Assembly: GCA_018266795.1 (NCBI GenBank)
Contig: JAFDZV010000036.1
Coordinates: forward strand, 152,971 to 216,970
DNA: 64,000 bases
DNA from: Bacteroidota bacterium
GTDB lineage: Bacteria; Bacteroidota; Ignavibacteria; OLB7
Reading direction: 5' to 3'
The notes beneath the pieces were generated by a model that did not search any database, had not been told where the DNA came from, and saw only the letters and a list, made by a program, of their open reading frames with translations. Shown piece by piece: positions 8,404 through 17,597 of the stretch. The first letter of the stretch is position 1. Each line of letters starts with the position of its first letter. The position numbers and the translations under genes were made by a program.

Positions 8404-8907
8404 ATGAAAGGATCAATGCACTACCCGTTGACGGCATCAATCTGTGCGATGTACGCGGCCTGCAGTCTTCTCCTCGTATCCTGCGAGCGGTCATCGCGTC
8501 AGGCCGTGGTGCGGGGGCCTGCGCAGGCCGATACGAACCAGGCTCCTGCTGTTCCAGCAAGGGCCGGGCGCGTGACGGCGCCTGATTCCGTGTTGGACCG
8601 GATGCAGGTGGATGCGCGCCTGTACCGGAACCCGGACAGCACTACGATGCGGATCACCGATGTGACCGTGTACAATCCCACGAACCATCGGGCAACGGCG
8701 CTTGCTCTCCGCGTCACGTTCACCAATGCGGCCGGGCGAAGCATCGGCATGTGCGACGTCTCCTTTCCGGGCTTCGTTATCGCCGGCGGGTCCACAACCG
8801 AGCCCTTCATCAACCTTCCAACGGAGGAGCACAGCAACTCGTGGAAGTACCTGATGGCAAACGCGACCGGCGTGATCGTGCACGTTGTTCAGGCAACGTT
8901 CATCTGA
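8404..8907 (+). CDS. Small lipoprotein with FxLYD-like domain
   Basis: A 167-residue predicted lipoprotein: hydrophobic N terminus with LLVSC lipobox (cysteine at 27). After a linker rich in Ala/Pro/Arg, the domain from about residue 75 reads as an Ig-like sandwich of the FxLYD type (ITDVTVYNPTNHRATAL..VTFTNAAGRSIG). Such domains are usually extracytoplasmic and of unknown role. I take the ATG at 8404; an in-frame TTG at 8398 and ATG at 8416 are alternatives. It stands alone, followed by two strong hairpins. Confidence 0.65.
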   Translation: MKGSMHYPLTASICAMYAACSLLLVSCERSSRQAVVRGPAQADTNQAPAVPARAGRVTAPDSVLDRMQVDARLYRNPDSTTMRITDVTVYNPTNHRATALALRVTFTNAAGRSIGMCDVSFPGFVIAGGSTTEPFINLPTEEHSNSWKYLMANATGVIVHVVQATFI

Positions 8908-8912
8908 CCGGT

Positions 8913-8989
8913 GCCGCGCATCGTTGCGCGGCCTGCATCGGATGATGGAGAAATGAAACGGCCCCGTGCGCCTGCGCCGGGGCCGTTTC
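8913..8989 (+). terminator. Two consecutive hairpins after the lipoprotein gene
   Basis: The first hairpin is GCCGCGC/GCGCGGC at 8913-8919 and 8926-8932, six bases after the stop. The second is a 12-bp perfect stem GAAACGGCCCCG (8955-8966) with CGGGGCCGTTTC (8978-8989), ending in TTTC. The second looks like an intrinsic terminator for the + strand gene, although the U tract is short. Confidence 0.65.
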
Positions 8990-9102
8990 TCCATGTTGCC
9001 GGCGGGCAGGGAGCACATGCCGTTCTGCGATAACGAAACATGTCTGCTCTCGCAGTTCCGAACGGCTCGCAAGCCGATCACAGCGTTGTCTCGGATTCCA
9101 TA

Positions 9103-9146
9103 ACAACAGCAGCGGGCCTGTGCGATGAACACAGGCCCGCTGTTGT
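9103..9146 (-). terminator. Terminator hairpin downstream of the NlpC/P60 gene
   Basis: A long near-perfect stem: bases 9103-9122 (containing AGCGGGCCTGTG) pair with 9130-9146 (CACAGGCCCGCTGTTGT), loop about seven bases. It sits 22 bp past the stop of the - strand gene at 9169 and should end that transcript; convergent with the preceding + strand terminator. Confidence 0.75.
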
Positions 9147-9168
9147 AGAATGAATCCGGCGCTGCGGA

Positions 9169-10167
9169 TCAGTTGTGCGCCGACGGCTCGGACGACTCCG
9201 CCGAGGCGGTCATCGCTGCGTTCAGGTCGTACCGCCGCGCACCGATCATGTGCGTGGAGTAATACTCCGAGCTGAGCTCGGAGACGGTGACGCCGTTGCG
9301 GCTGGAGGCATGTGCGAAGAGGCCGTTGCCGAGGTACATGCCCACGTGCGAGACATAGACCGCTTGGCGTGTATGGAAGAAGATGAGATCGCCGAACTGG
9401 AGATCCTCACGATTCACCGGAATGCCCACGTCCCACTGCGCGGCAGCCGTGCGCGGGAGGTGGAAGTTCAGGGCGCGATATACCGTGCCGGTGAATGCGG
9501 AGCAGTCGATGCCGTTGCGGCCCATGCCGCCGAAGAGGTAACGCGTGCCGATCCAGTCCACGAGAGTCTCCATCACGGCCACCTTGTCCACGCCGTTGTC
9601 GGTCATGGTGGGCTCGCCGTTGAGCGATGCCATGTACTTCGTGAACTCCTTGTAGAAGCTGTTGATGTCGGTTGGCAGTTCCGCGAGATCCTTGTAATCA
9701 TCTTCGGTGATGGCGTCGCTGTCCTCGCTCTCATCCAGTTCCGAATCGTTGTAGGAGCCGTCCGCTGCGGGGGCAGCCGCCGCGGGTGCGGACGCCGGCG
9801 CCGTTGCCGTGGTGGCGGGAGCGGATGCCTGCGCAACGAGAAGCGCCGGTGTGGCACCGCCCGAATCGCCCGACGTGGGCTGCGCCTGGATGCCGGCCAA
9901 TGCGGCAAGGTCAGGGAGCTTTTGCGCGAGAAGTGCGGTGGCTACCTGACGCGTTACCACCGGATTGCCGCGGAGAGAATATGTGCGGTGATGGTGATGG
10001 CCGCGACCACCCTTGTGGCTCTTCTTGCCCGATCCCTTCGAGGCCGCGTGTCCATGCGATCCCCTGGCGCTTGCCGTTCCGCTGATCCCGATGGGGGACA
10101 GAAGCATGGCAACGGCCAGGAAAAGTACAGCAGCCAGAGATGTGCGGGCAGTTAGGGCTTTCGTCAT
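9169..10167 (-). CDS. NlpC/P60 family cell-wall hydrolase
   Basis: A 332-residue secreted peptidase. A hydrophobic signal (residues about 10-33) is followed by a basic His/Gly/Lys-rich stretch, an Ala/Pro/Thr-rich linker with an acidic patch (about 140-165), and a C-terminal NlpC/P60 domain. The catalytic triad is visible as Cys222 (DCSAF), His274 (HVGMY) and His286 (HAS). Such enzymes cut the D-Glu to diamino-acid bond in peptidoglycan stem peptides. A good Shine-Dalgarno sequence (GGAG) lies just upstream of the ATG. Monocistronic by its flanking terminator and the 60-bp gap to the next gene. Confidence 0.9.
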   Translation of the reverse strand: MTKALTARTSLAAVLFLAVAMLLSPIGISGTASARGSHGHAASKGSGKKSHKGGRGHHHHRTYSLRGNPVVTRQVATALLAQKLPDLAALAGIQAQPTSGDSGGATPALLVAQASAPATTATAPASAPAAAAPAADGSYNDSELDESEDSDAITEDDYKDLAELPTDINSFYKEFTKYMASLNGEPTMTDNGVDKVAVMETLVDWIGTRYLFGGMGRNGIDCSAFTGTVYRALNFHLPRTAAAQWDVGIPVNREDLQFGDLIFFHTRQAVYVSHVGMYLGNGLFAHASSRNGVTVSELSSEYYSTHMIGARRYDLNAAMTASAESSEPSAHN

Positions 10168-10230
10168 GTAATCTCCAGGTCTGGGGTTCTGGGTTATTGA
10201 CTCTATTGTATTCTGTTGTTCAATTCTTCT

Positions 10231-11937
10231 TCAGCTCTTCCTGACCGTCGCCAGCGTAAGCCGGTCCAGCGGATCAACCGAGTAGCCCTTCACGCCGGGG
10301 CGCGTGACGCGCGTGACGGTTGTATGGAAGAGGAGCAGCCATGGCGCCTCGCGAAGGATGATCGCTTCGGCCTGGCCGTAAATGGCCGCTCGTTGTTCGG
10401 CGCCGAGCCCCGGTGCAAGCGCCGCGAGATAGAGCGAGTCCACACGGGCATCTGCAAAGCGGGTCGTGTTGGATCCGCTTGGCGCCTTGTACCTGCTGTA
10501 AAAGAGCGCGATGAAATTCTCGGCGTCAGGATAATCGGCCATCCAGTTGGCGCTCCAGAAGGGGAGCTTCCCCTCGGCAACCATCTGACGATGTTGGGCC
10601 GGCGAGACCTGGTTGATCTTCACCGTGATGCCGATCGTCTTCAGCTGCTCCTGCACCGCCTGTGCAACCGCCACAACCCGTTCCACTTCGCTCACCTGGA
10701 GCACGACCACCGGAAGGCCCTTGCCGTTCGGATATCCTGCCGAGTCCAGGAGTCGCAACGCGAGGTCGCGATCGAAATCGTATCCCTTCACGCCGGCATA
10801 GCCCGGCACACCGGGCGGCACGGGACCCGCAGAAGCGGGGATCGCCTGATCGCGCATCACGTAGTGCACAAGCGCTTCGCGATCGATCGCGTAGTTCAGT
10901 GCCCGCCGCAACATCGCGTTGGTCACGAACGGCGAGCCTGCCGCGCCCGACGCCGATGGGTCCAACTGGAACCCGTAGTAGTTCACCGACATCGACGGTG
11001 AACGATACATCGTGCAGGATGCGAACTCCGGCGTGAGCGTTACGGAGTCGCCCTTGCGCGTGAACACCTTGTCGAGCATCGTGGCATCGATGGAGCCGGC
11101 CATGTCCAGCCGGCCCGACTCGAACTCCGCGAACTCCGTCTTCTTGTCGCGAATGAACGAGACCACCACCGAGTCGAGATAGGGGAGTTGCTTCCCCTGC
11201 GCATCGCGCTCGAAATAGTTGCCGTTGCGTACCAGCACCAGACGCTGCCCGTTGATCCACTCTGCGACCTTGAATGCTCCGGCGCCAACGGGGTGCCGAA
11301 AGAAATCGCTGCCGTACTTCTGAACGCCCTCGTGCGGAACCACATAGCAGTAGGGCATTGCAAGCAGAGAGAGCGCAAGCGGCGACGGCTCGGTGAGCGT
11401 CAGCTCGAACGTGGAGTCGTTCACCGCCCGGAAGCCTGCCACATGCCCGGTCTTCGCCGGGTCCTTGAAGAACTCGTCCGCGCCGACAACCTTGCCGTGA
11501 AACACCCAGAAGCCTGTGGAAGCAGTTGCCGGGTTGCAGATCCGCTCGAAGCTGTACTGCACATCTCCGGCCACGATCTTCCGTCCCTTCCCGCCCGGGA
11601 AGCATGGATCGTCGGCGAAGCGCGCATCGCCTCGCAGTGTGAAGGTCCAGACCCTGCCATCGCTGCTCGTGCTCCAGCTCTTCGCAAGAAGAGGCATCGG
11701 CTTCAATGCCGGATCGAGCCCCACCAGGCCCGCATGAACCTGGCCGCCCGCCCACCACGAAGCGCGTGCGCTGATGCGGGCCGGGTCCAGCGAGTTGAGA
11801 TCCTCCGACTCGTTGTACCGGAAGGTGTTGCTCTGCTCCAGGTCCACATTGCCGCCGCATCCGGCGAGGAAGGGGACCAGAAGGGAGGCAAGAACTATCA
11901 AAGAACGAAGAGGCGTCGCCGTACGTACGATCGTCAT
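10231..11937 (-). CDS. Oligopeptide/dipeptide-type ABC substrate-binding lipoprotein (second of pair)
   Basis: A 568-residue family-5 solute-binding protein. Start chosen at the ATG at 11937 because it gives a short lipoprotein signal ending in LAGCGG; the frame is open further upstream over the neighbouring gene. Typical features are the N-terminal SLDPARI block, GVGAFKV-like PVGAGAFKVAEW segment, ALNYAIDREALV and the C-terminal WMADYPDAENF motif. It lies 13 bp after its paralogue on the - strand, so the two form an operon. No DppB/C/D/F-like permease or ATPase is adjacent; the partner genes must be elsewhere or the proteins act as peptide scavengers or chaperones. Confidence 0.88.
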   Translation of the reverse strand: MTIVRTATPLRSLIVLASLLVPFLAGCGGNVDLEQSNTFRYNESEDLNSLDPARISARASWWAGGQVHAGLVGLDPALKPMPLLAKSWSTSSDGRVWTFTLRGDARFADDPCFPGGKGRKIVAGDVQYSFERICNPATASTGFWVFHGKVVGADEFFKDPAKTGHVAGFRAVNDSTFELTLTEPSPLALSLLAMPYCYVVPHEGVQKYGSDFFRHPVGAGAFKVAEWINGQRLVLVRNGNYFERDAQGKQLPYLDSVVVSFIRDKKTEFAEFESGRLDMAGSIDATMLDKVFTRKGDSVTLTPEFASCTMYRSPSMSVNYYGFQLDPSASGAAGSPFVTNAMLRRALNYAIDREALVHYVMRDQAIPASAGPVPPGVPGYAGVKGYDFDRDLALRLLDSAGYPNGKGLPVVVLQVSEVERVVAVAQAVQEQLKTIGITVKINQVSPAQHRQMVAEGKLPFWSANWMADYPDAENFIALFYSRYKAPSGSNTTRFADARVDSLYLAALAPGLGAEQRAAIYGQAEAIILREAPWLLLFHTTVTRVTRPGVKGYSVDPLDRLTLATVRKS

Positions 11938-11950
11938 CGAGTGCGTCCTG

Positions 11951-13696
11951 CTACTTGTTCCCGTAATCGAACCAGACCTCGCGGAGATCGCGGCGGTCCA
12001 TCGCATTGCCGCCGCCGTAGCCCTTCACGTACGGCTGCACCAGACGGTAGTCCATGTCGTTGTAGATGAACATCATCGGCGCATCGTTCACGGCGATCTG
12101 TTCGGCGTCACGATACAGCCTGTAGCGGATGCTGTCGTTTGTCGTGGCAAGGGCCTTCTCGAAGAGCGCATCGAACTCCGGGTTCGCATAGCGCATCGAG
12201 TTGATCTGCGAAGGGCCGGTGGGGGGAATGGTCTTGCCGTAGAACAGGTTCAGGAAGTTTTCGGGATCGGGATAATCGGCAATCCATCCAAGGCGATACA
12301 GCGGAGCCTTGCCGTTCTCCAGCAGCTCCTGATGCTGCGGCCACTCGAGGATCTTGACATCCACCTTCACGCCGAGCTCGCTGGTAAGCATGCTCTGGAT
12401 TGCCTGCGCAACCAGCAGGTTGCGCCCGCCGCCGGAGTTGAGCTGGATGGTGACCGGGGGGAATCCCTTGCCGCCCGGATATCCGGCCTCCGCCATCAGC
12501 GCCTGCGCCTTTGCCGGATCGTAGCTGTATCCCTTGATGCTCGCCACATCGTATCCCGGCATCGACGGAGGAACCAGGCCATGCACGGCCGGCCCCGCGG
12601 CCTGCCCCTGCAGCACATACTTGATGATCTTCTCGCGATCGATGGCGTAGTTGAAGGCCTGGCGCACGCGTCTGTCCTTGAACAGATCGCTCGTCACCAG
12701 CATGCCGTAGAACTGCGTGGAGAGCGCCGGGACAGTGAAGATGTGGTACTGAGCGTATGCCGGAGTCACCTTGCCGTTCTCATCGATCACGTTGCGGAAG
12801 AATTCCGTCGGGATGCGATATGCCTCGTCCAGATGTCCGGATGTGAACTCCGTGATCTGCTGGCGCTCGTCCTTGATGAAGTTCCAGGTGATCGCGTCCA
12901 GATAGGGGAGCTGATTGCCGAACTCGTCCTTCCCCCAGTACTTCGGATTCCGCTTGAGCGTGATCCCCTGGTCCTTCTGGAAGCGGGTCAGTATGAACGG
13001 TCCGGTGCCCACGAGATTCCGGTAGAAGTCCTTGCCGAAATGCTGTACAGCCTCCTTCGGGTAGATGTAGCACATGCCGAGCGCCACATAGTTCTTGAAG
13101 GCTCCGAACGGTGACTTCAGCGTGATCGAGAAGGTATAATCATCCACGGCCTTGAAGCCGCTCACCCCCTCCGGGGGAATCGGCTTGGCGCCGTTGGAAC
13201 CGGTGGCATCGAAGTATGCCTGCGCGCCCACCACCTTGTCGCCGAAGTAGCTGGACCCCAAGCCACCCTCGCGGGAGTCCAGCATCCTGTCGAAGCAGTA
13301 CTTCACATCGGATGCCTTCATCTCGCGCCCCTGTCCGTTGGGGAAGCAGGGAGAGTCCTGAAACAGCACACCCTTGCGGAGATGATAGGTGTAGGTGAGG
13401 CCGTCGGCGCTGATATCGCAGCTCTCGGCGAGCTCCGGAACCAGCTTGAGCGTCGAGTCGAAATCGAAGAGAAGCTCGCCGATCTGATGCACCACGTGAT
13501 GCGATGGTGCGTCGTTCAGGCGGGCAGGATCGAGCGTCCGAATCTCCTGAACCTCGTTCATCCGGAACGTGCCGCCATAGAAACGGCCTCCCTTCGCCGG
13601 CTTCAGTGCGGCGGCTTCATCATCGCCGCCACATGAAACAAGGAGGAGCGATGCTACGCTACACAGAGCCGCGACAAGAAACATGCGCGCAAGCAT
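11951..13696 (-). CDS. Oligopeptide/dipeptide-type ABC substrate-binding lipoprotein (first of pair)
   Basis: About 581 residues, family-5 solute-binding protein and clear paralogue of the next gene: shared EIRTLDPARL opening, LVGTGPF segment, AFNYAIDREKII, and IADYPDPENFLNLFY near the C terminus. Lipoprotein signal with LLVSCGG. I use the ATG at 13696; a GTG at 13723 would give a more basic N-region and is equally possible. It opens a two-gene - strand unit. The pair probably arose by tandem duplication and has diverged strongly, which suggests different ligands. Confidence 0.87.
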   Translation of the reverse strand: MLARMFLVAALCSVASLLLVSCGGDDEAAALKPAKGGRFYGGTFRMNEVQEIRTLDPARLNDAPSHHVVHQIGELLFDFDSTLKLVPELAESCDISADGLTYTYHLRKGVLFQDSPCFPNGQGREMKASDVKYCFDRMLDSREGGLGSSYFGDKVVGAQAYFDATGSNGAKPIPPEGVSGFKAVDDYTFSITLKSPFGAFKNYVALGMCYIYPKEAVQHFGKDFYRNLVGTGPFILTRFQKDQGITLKRNPKYWGKDEFGNQLPYLDAITWNFIKDERQQITEFTSGHLDEAYRIPTEFFRNVIDENGKVTPAYAQYHIFTVPALSTQFYGMLVTSDLFKDRRVRQAFNYAIDREKIIKYVLQGQAAGPAVHGLVPPSMPGYDVASIKGYSYDPAKAQALMAEAGYPGGKGFPPVTIQLNSGGGRNLLVAQAIQSMLTSELGVKVDVKILEWPQHQELLENGKAPLYRLGWIADYPDPENFLNLFYGKTIPPTGPSQINSMRYANPEFDALFEKALATTNDSIRYRLYRDAEQIAVNDAPMMFIYNDMDYRLVQPYVKGYGGGNAMDRRDLREVWFDYGNK

Positions 13697-13976
13697 CGTT
13701 GGATTCGGTGTTGCTCTCTTCACAATGAATTGTTTAGCGATTTCGGAACGGCATGTTCCTGAGAATGTGCACCGCAACGGGCTGTGCGCATCATGTGGGC
13801 GAGCGGTCTGTTAAGACCGGGCAAAGATCGGCTCTCCGGAAGGCGATTGCAACTTCAGGACACTTAATTTTTTGTCATGTTTGTGAGACGAAAATCCCGG
13901 AATTCCTGCGGTAATTAGAGGTTTTCTGAACGGCCTGTAATGAATCGGGCGGGTTGCACTCATCAACGAGGTACAG

Positions 13977-14441
13977 GTGGAAAGTAGTACAATCGATAGG
14001 GGCGCCGAAGGCGAACCGGAGTTCGTGCCCAGGCTCGGCGCAGGTTGTCTGATGCTGATCGGCGTTCTGCTCGCCGCGATGGCGTTTACACTCAACCTTG
14101 GGGACGGCAGGCTGGGGATTACGGGCATCCTGTTCTACCTGATGATCGGCTTCGGATTCCTCGGCGCCGGAATCTTCTGGTATCGCTACGTGAGCCGTCA
14201 GGAACGCGGACGCAGGCAGCTCTATCTGGAGAAGGCGGTGCTCGGGGTGGCGGCCCGCCACGGCGGCACCGTTACGCTGGCGCAGATCGTGCTGGAGAGC
14301 GCGTGCGGTGCGGAGGAAGCCGAGGCCACGGTGGACCGCCTGCGGCGCCAGGGATATGCCCAGACGGAACTAGCTGCGGATGGGGTTGTGCACTACCGTT
14401 TCGGCGGACTCCTCGGCATGGAGGATGGAAGCGACGCGTGA
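13977..14441 (+). CDS. Small membrane protein with C-terminal winged-helix-like region
   Basis: A 154-residue protein starting with GTG. Two hydrophobic segments (about residues 20-40 and 48-66) are followed by a soluble tail (about 80-140) that looks like a winged helix: AVLGVAARHGGTVTLAQIV, then EAEATVDRLRRQGYAQTE and a VVHYRF wing. Similar short proteins are found as hypothetical membrane proteins; no function can be assigned. Isolated between two - strand genes. Confidence 0.6.
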   Translation: MESSTIDRGAEGEPEFVPRLGAGCLMLIGVLLAAMAFTLNLGDGRLGITGILFYLMIGFGFLGAGIFWYRYVSRQERGRRQLYLEKAVLGVAARHGGTVTLAQIVLESACGAEEAEATVDRLRRQGYAQTELAADGVVHYRFGGLLGMEDGSDA

Positions 14442-14511
14442 TGGCCGAATGCCGAGCACCGCACGGCTGCCGCGGAATCGTTCCGGCAGCGTTGTTCCAT
14501 GTGGACCTGGA

Positions 14512-14553
14512 GGGGCTTCGGCGTCGAACCGGTATTCCCGAACGTGAAGCCCC
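14512..14553. terminator. Bidirectional terminator candidate
   Basis: An 8-bp stem GGGGCTTC (14512-14519) / GAAGCCCC (14546-14553) between the + strand gene ending at 14441 and the - strand gene ending at 14566. No U tract on either side, so it is a weak call supported mainly by the convergent context. Confidence 0.4.
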
Positions 14554-14565
14554 CAGCATCGCTTC

Positions 14566-15570
14566 CTACCGCTTGACCAGTTTCTGGACGTTGCGGGTCA
14601 GGCCGTCGCTTGTCGCAATCAGGTACACGCCGGCCGGAACGTCCGTGAGATCCAGCGTCGCCTCGCCGCCGGCGGTACGCGCGGACTGGAGCGGCACGCC
14701 GTCGATGCCGAGCAGCCGCACTTCGGCCATGCGGCCGGCCGTTGTGGCAACGCGCACCGAGCGGGTTGCGGGATTCGGCGTCAGGATGTTGCCCTGGCGG
14801 GCGCTTGGCGGTGTGGGAGCCTGAACGCCGGACGCCGTGCGGGGTGCAAGGCGATAGATGGTGCCCTCCGGCGGCCGGCCCTGCATGCGCGGAAAGGTGA
14901 GTGTCCGGTTCGTATCGTAACGCGGCTGAGCGGGATCGCCCGCGATCCAACATTTTTCGATGGCGTAGGCGAACGTGAGCGGAGCCATGAACGTGCCGAT
15001 CCACGGGCCGCCGGTGCCGTAGGCGCTGCGGCCCTTGACGGAGCCCGGCCCGGTACGTATCTCGATTGCTCCGCTCCCCTGATAGAGCCAGATCTGCATG
15101 TTCACCGAGTCATCCGCCAGCCCCTGGGGCAATCCTCCATTCCGCCATTGAACCTTCAGGATCCGGTTTCCCCGCGGACCGTCCAGCAGATAGGAGATTG
15201 CCGATCCGTTCGGGCGTCCGATGAGCGGCGTGAAGAATGCGTCGATGATGGCGATCACGGAGTCATCGTTCACCTGGATGAATCCGTTGCCGCCGATCTG
15301 GAGCGGCGTCCCGCCCGTAAGCGTGTAGCTTCGTCCGAAGAACCGGAACGCCTCGTTTCCGAGATCCACTGCGGCGATCGAGTCCCCAAACTCCAATGGT
15401 ACCGTTGTAGCTCCCGTGAGATCGGCATACGGTGCGGAGTCCGTTGTGAAGGCGTACGCAGACTGGGCCTGCGCAACGGCGCCTGCCGGTGATGCGAGCG
15501 CGAGGGCAAGGCATGCCGCGCGCAGGCGGCGGTTGATGAAGGTGCGAATGCGTTGCGTCGAGGTCATCAT
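14566..15570 (-). CDS. Secreted protein with T9SS type A sorting domain
   Basis: A 334-residue protein with a signal peptide (about 1-36, ending AQAQS). The N-terminal two thirds are beta-rich with no family I recognise. The last 75 residues match a Por-secretion C-terminal domain: a LTPNPATRSV strand, VRLLGIDG, a LDLTDVPAGVYLI motif and a basic LVKR end. This domain directs cargo through the type IX secretion system and is the best taxonomic clue in the window. The T9SS machinery itself is not encoded here. Confidence 0.85.
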   Translation of the reverse strand: MMTSTQRIRTFINRRLRAACLALALASPAGAVAQAQSAYAFTTDSAPYADLTGATTVPLEFGDSIAAVDLGNEAFRFFGRSYTLTGGTPLQIGGNGFIQVNDDSVIAIIDAFFTPLIGRPNGSAISYLLDGPRGNRILKVQWRNGGLPQGLADDSVNMQIWLYQGSGAIEIRTGPGSVKGRSAYGTGGPWIGTFMAPLTFAYAIEKCWIAGDPAQPRYDTNRTLTFPRMQGRPPEGTIYRLAPRTASGVQAPTPPSARQGNILTPNPATRSVRVATTAGRMAEVRLLGIDGVPLQSARTAGGEATLDLTDVPAGVYLIATSDGLTRNVQKLVKR

Positions 15571-15736
15571 GGAAGTCGGTCACGTGGGTTTGCGGAAGCT
15601 GCCGTGCGGGCACCGTGCCCGTCCGCATTCCTAACGTTACATCCGGCGAAACTCGGATGCCTATCGGATGTTGCGAATCTGCAGTGCGGGATTTGCCGTC
15701 GGCGCACACCTTGCCATTGCACGTATCGTACTGCGA

Positions 15737-16672
15737 TCAACGACCGGAGCCGCGTACGTTTCTGCGATATGCGGAAGGGGAGAGTCCGCTATGGCGGCGA
15801 AAGAGAAGGCTGAAGGAAGTGGGGCTTTCGAATCCGAGTTCGAAGCAGATATCGGTAACCGGCCGCTCGGAATGCTCCAGCATGAACCGGGCCTGCTCCA
15901 TCCGGCGCAGCGTACGATGCTGGTGCGGCGTGCATCCGAATGCCTGCCGGAAGAGGCGCAGGAAGTGGTGGGGAGAAAGCGCCGCCTCGCGCGCGATCTG
16001 GCTCAGGCCGATCGGCTGGGAGAGAGTGGCCTCGATGAAATCGTACCCGCGGCTCAGCCGGCGATACACCTCAATCCGTGTGGATCGGCGAAGGCCGGGG
16101 AGCCGCGCGATCTGCGCCGCGGCATCGAGATGCGCTCGCGCCATATGGGCAAGCAGCAGATGAAACTGCTCCTCCATCCATCCGGGGGACGGCCGGGCTG
16201 CAGAAAGCGTTCGGTGCAGATGCTCCAGCGCGCCCATCATCCCTCCATCGTGATGGTACAGCTTCTCGACGAATTCAACCGGCGCCGCGCGGGTGTCGTC
16301 GGGATCGTCCAGAAGCTCGGCGCTGGGCCGCGCGAGTGCGCGGAGGCACCGCTCTGCAAATCGCGGCCTGAAGAAGACGCAGAGGGAGTCCACCGGCGTA
16401 CGCGACTCCACCCACCCGGAGTAGCGCGTTCCCTGGTTGAGGATCAGGTATCGGTTCGGTGCAACCGCATACTGTCCGGTGGGCGTTGCATAGACTTCCG
16501 TGCCGCCAAATGCACACTTGATCGAAAGCGTGCCCTGTGTCTCCCGCGACGAGGCATCGGCCGAACGCGTGAATGCAATGATGTTGCACCACCCGAGTTC
16601 GGGACAGATCAGGTCGAGGTCGAGTTCGAGTTGCGAACGATCGGGATCGGGATGGTCGAAGAGTATCATCAT
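15737..16672 (-). CDS. AraC family transcriptional regulator
   Basis: About 311 residues if started at the ATG at 16672; the frame continues to 16831. The C-terminal 100 residues hold two helix-turn-helix motifs of the AraC type: IGLSQIAREAALSPHHFLRLFR and a second helix pair ending ICFELGFESPTSFSLLFRR. The N-terminal part resembles a cupin-like ligand domain. No pathway genes are adjacent, so the target is unknown; a 7-bp inverted repeat at 16811-16831 lies just upstream and could be its operator. Confidence 0.85.
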   Translation of the reverse strand: MMILFDHPDPDRSQLELDLDLICPELGWCNIIAFTRSADASSRETQGTLSIKCAFGGTEVYATPTGQYAVAPNRYLILNQGTRYSGWVESRTPVDSLCVFFRPRFAERCLRALARPSAELLDDPDDTRAAPVEFVEKLYHHDGGMMGALEHLHRTLSAARPSPGWMEEQFHLLLAHMARAHLDAAAQIARLPGLRRSTRIEVYRRLSRGYDFIEATLSQPIGLSQIAREAALSPHHFLRLFRQAFGCTPHQHRTLRRMEQARFMLEHSERPVTDICFELGFESPTSFSLLFRRHSGLSPSAYRRNVRGSGR

Positions 16673-17057
16673 GCGCGCCGTCACGAAATTTTTTTTCGAG
16701 ACCAACCTATGCCCGTCAGGCCGCATGGTTACGCGATCCGGTGGCGTATCGGGGGCGGTGATCCGAATGCGCGAGATCGAAGAACCGAGGCATTTCTGTT
16801 CGGATACCATGTGAAGATTACTTCTCTTCACTATCTTCGCGCCGCTGTTCGCCGAGGACCGATAAATCTCTGTTCAACTCCGACTCCGGCATGTCGGTTC
16901 AACGCAGGTCCGCACCCCGCGGATGGGCAGATCTCATCTGCCCTGCGCCGTCCTCTCGCAGCCTGTACCGGCGTACTGCCATGCCGGTACACAACCGCGT
17001 ATTGGTGGTGATCCTGCCTTCTCCCGTGTGTCCAGCTTCTCAAGTCCCCCGGGTATC
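16673..17057. other. Divergent intergenic region between araC-type and Nudix genes
   Basis: If the 16672 start of the regulator is right, this 385-bp stretch holds both divergent promoters. Visible elements: a run of eight T at about 16687 and the inverted repeat GTGAAGA-N7-TCTTCAC at 16811-16831, symmetric and suited to a dimeric regulator. No further gene seen. Confidence 0.45.
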
Positions 17058-17537
17058 ATGCCAGAGTACATACAAACGATTCGCCAACAGGTTGGTCATC
17101 AACGTCTGCTGGTTCCGTCCACCGCGTGCATTGTGCTGAACGATGACGAAGAGGTGCTTCTCGAGCTCCGTTCCGATAACGAGTGCTGGGGGCTGCCGGG
17201 TGGAATAATGGACATCGGCGAAACCGCGCTCGAGAGCGCGCGCCGGGAGATTACGGAGGAGACCGGACTGCGCGCAGACGATCTGTGGCTGTTCGGTGTC
17301 TATTCCGGCGAGAGCTACAAGGGGCGCTATGCCAACGGCGACGAGATTGCCGTTGTGCAGTTGGCGTTCGTTGCAGAGCGCTTCGTTGGCGAACCGCTGG
17401 TCGGCAGCGAATCGCGCGAGCTGCGGTTCTTCCGCTTCGACGCGCTTCCCTCGCCGCTCACGCCGCATCATCAGGAATTCCTGACGCACTTCAGCGAGTA
17501 TCTCACCGGACGCCGCACGGTCCCCGTTGTGCAGTAG
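17058..17537 (+). CDS. Nudix hydrolase
   Basis: A 159-residue protein. The Nudix box is complete: GGIMDIGE, five residues, then ARREITEETG, giving the GX5EX7REUXEEXGU pattern that binds Mg and cleaves nucleoside diphosphates linked to another group. Substrate not predictable; it resembles the NUDIX family often annotated as MutT/ADP-ribose pyrophosphatase-like. I use the ATG at 17058, which precedes the MPEYIQ opening; the upstream part of the frame is low-quality. Single gene. Confidence 0.9.
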   Translation: MPEYIQTIRQQVGHQRLLVPSTACIVLNDDEEVLLELRSDNECWGLPGGIMDIGETALESARREITEETGLRADDLWLFGVYSGESYKGRYANGDEIAVVQLAFVAERFVGEPLVGSESRELRFFRFDALPSPLTPHHQEFLTHFSEYLTGRRTVPVVQ

Positions 17538-17597
17538 CGCAGGGCGGCGCCATCCGGGCATTGCTCATGGTTGACTGTTCAACTGCGGGCCGCGCCG

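Noticed and set aside
10216-11001. Open frames on the + strand over the binding-protein genes
   Set aside because: They lie opposite well-supported family-5 binding proteins and read as Arg/His/Ala-rich sequence without motifs.
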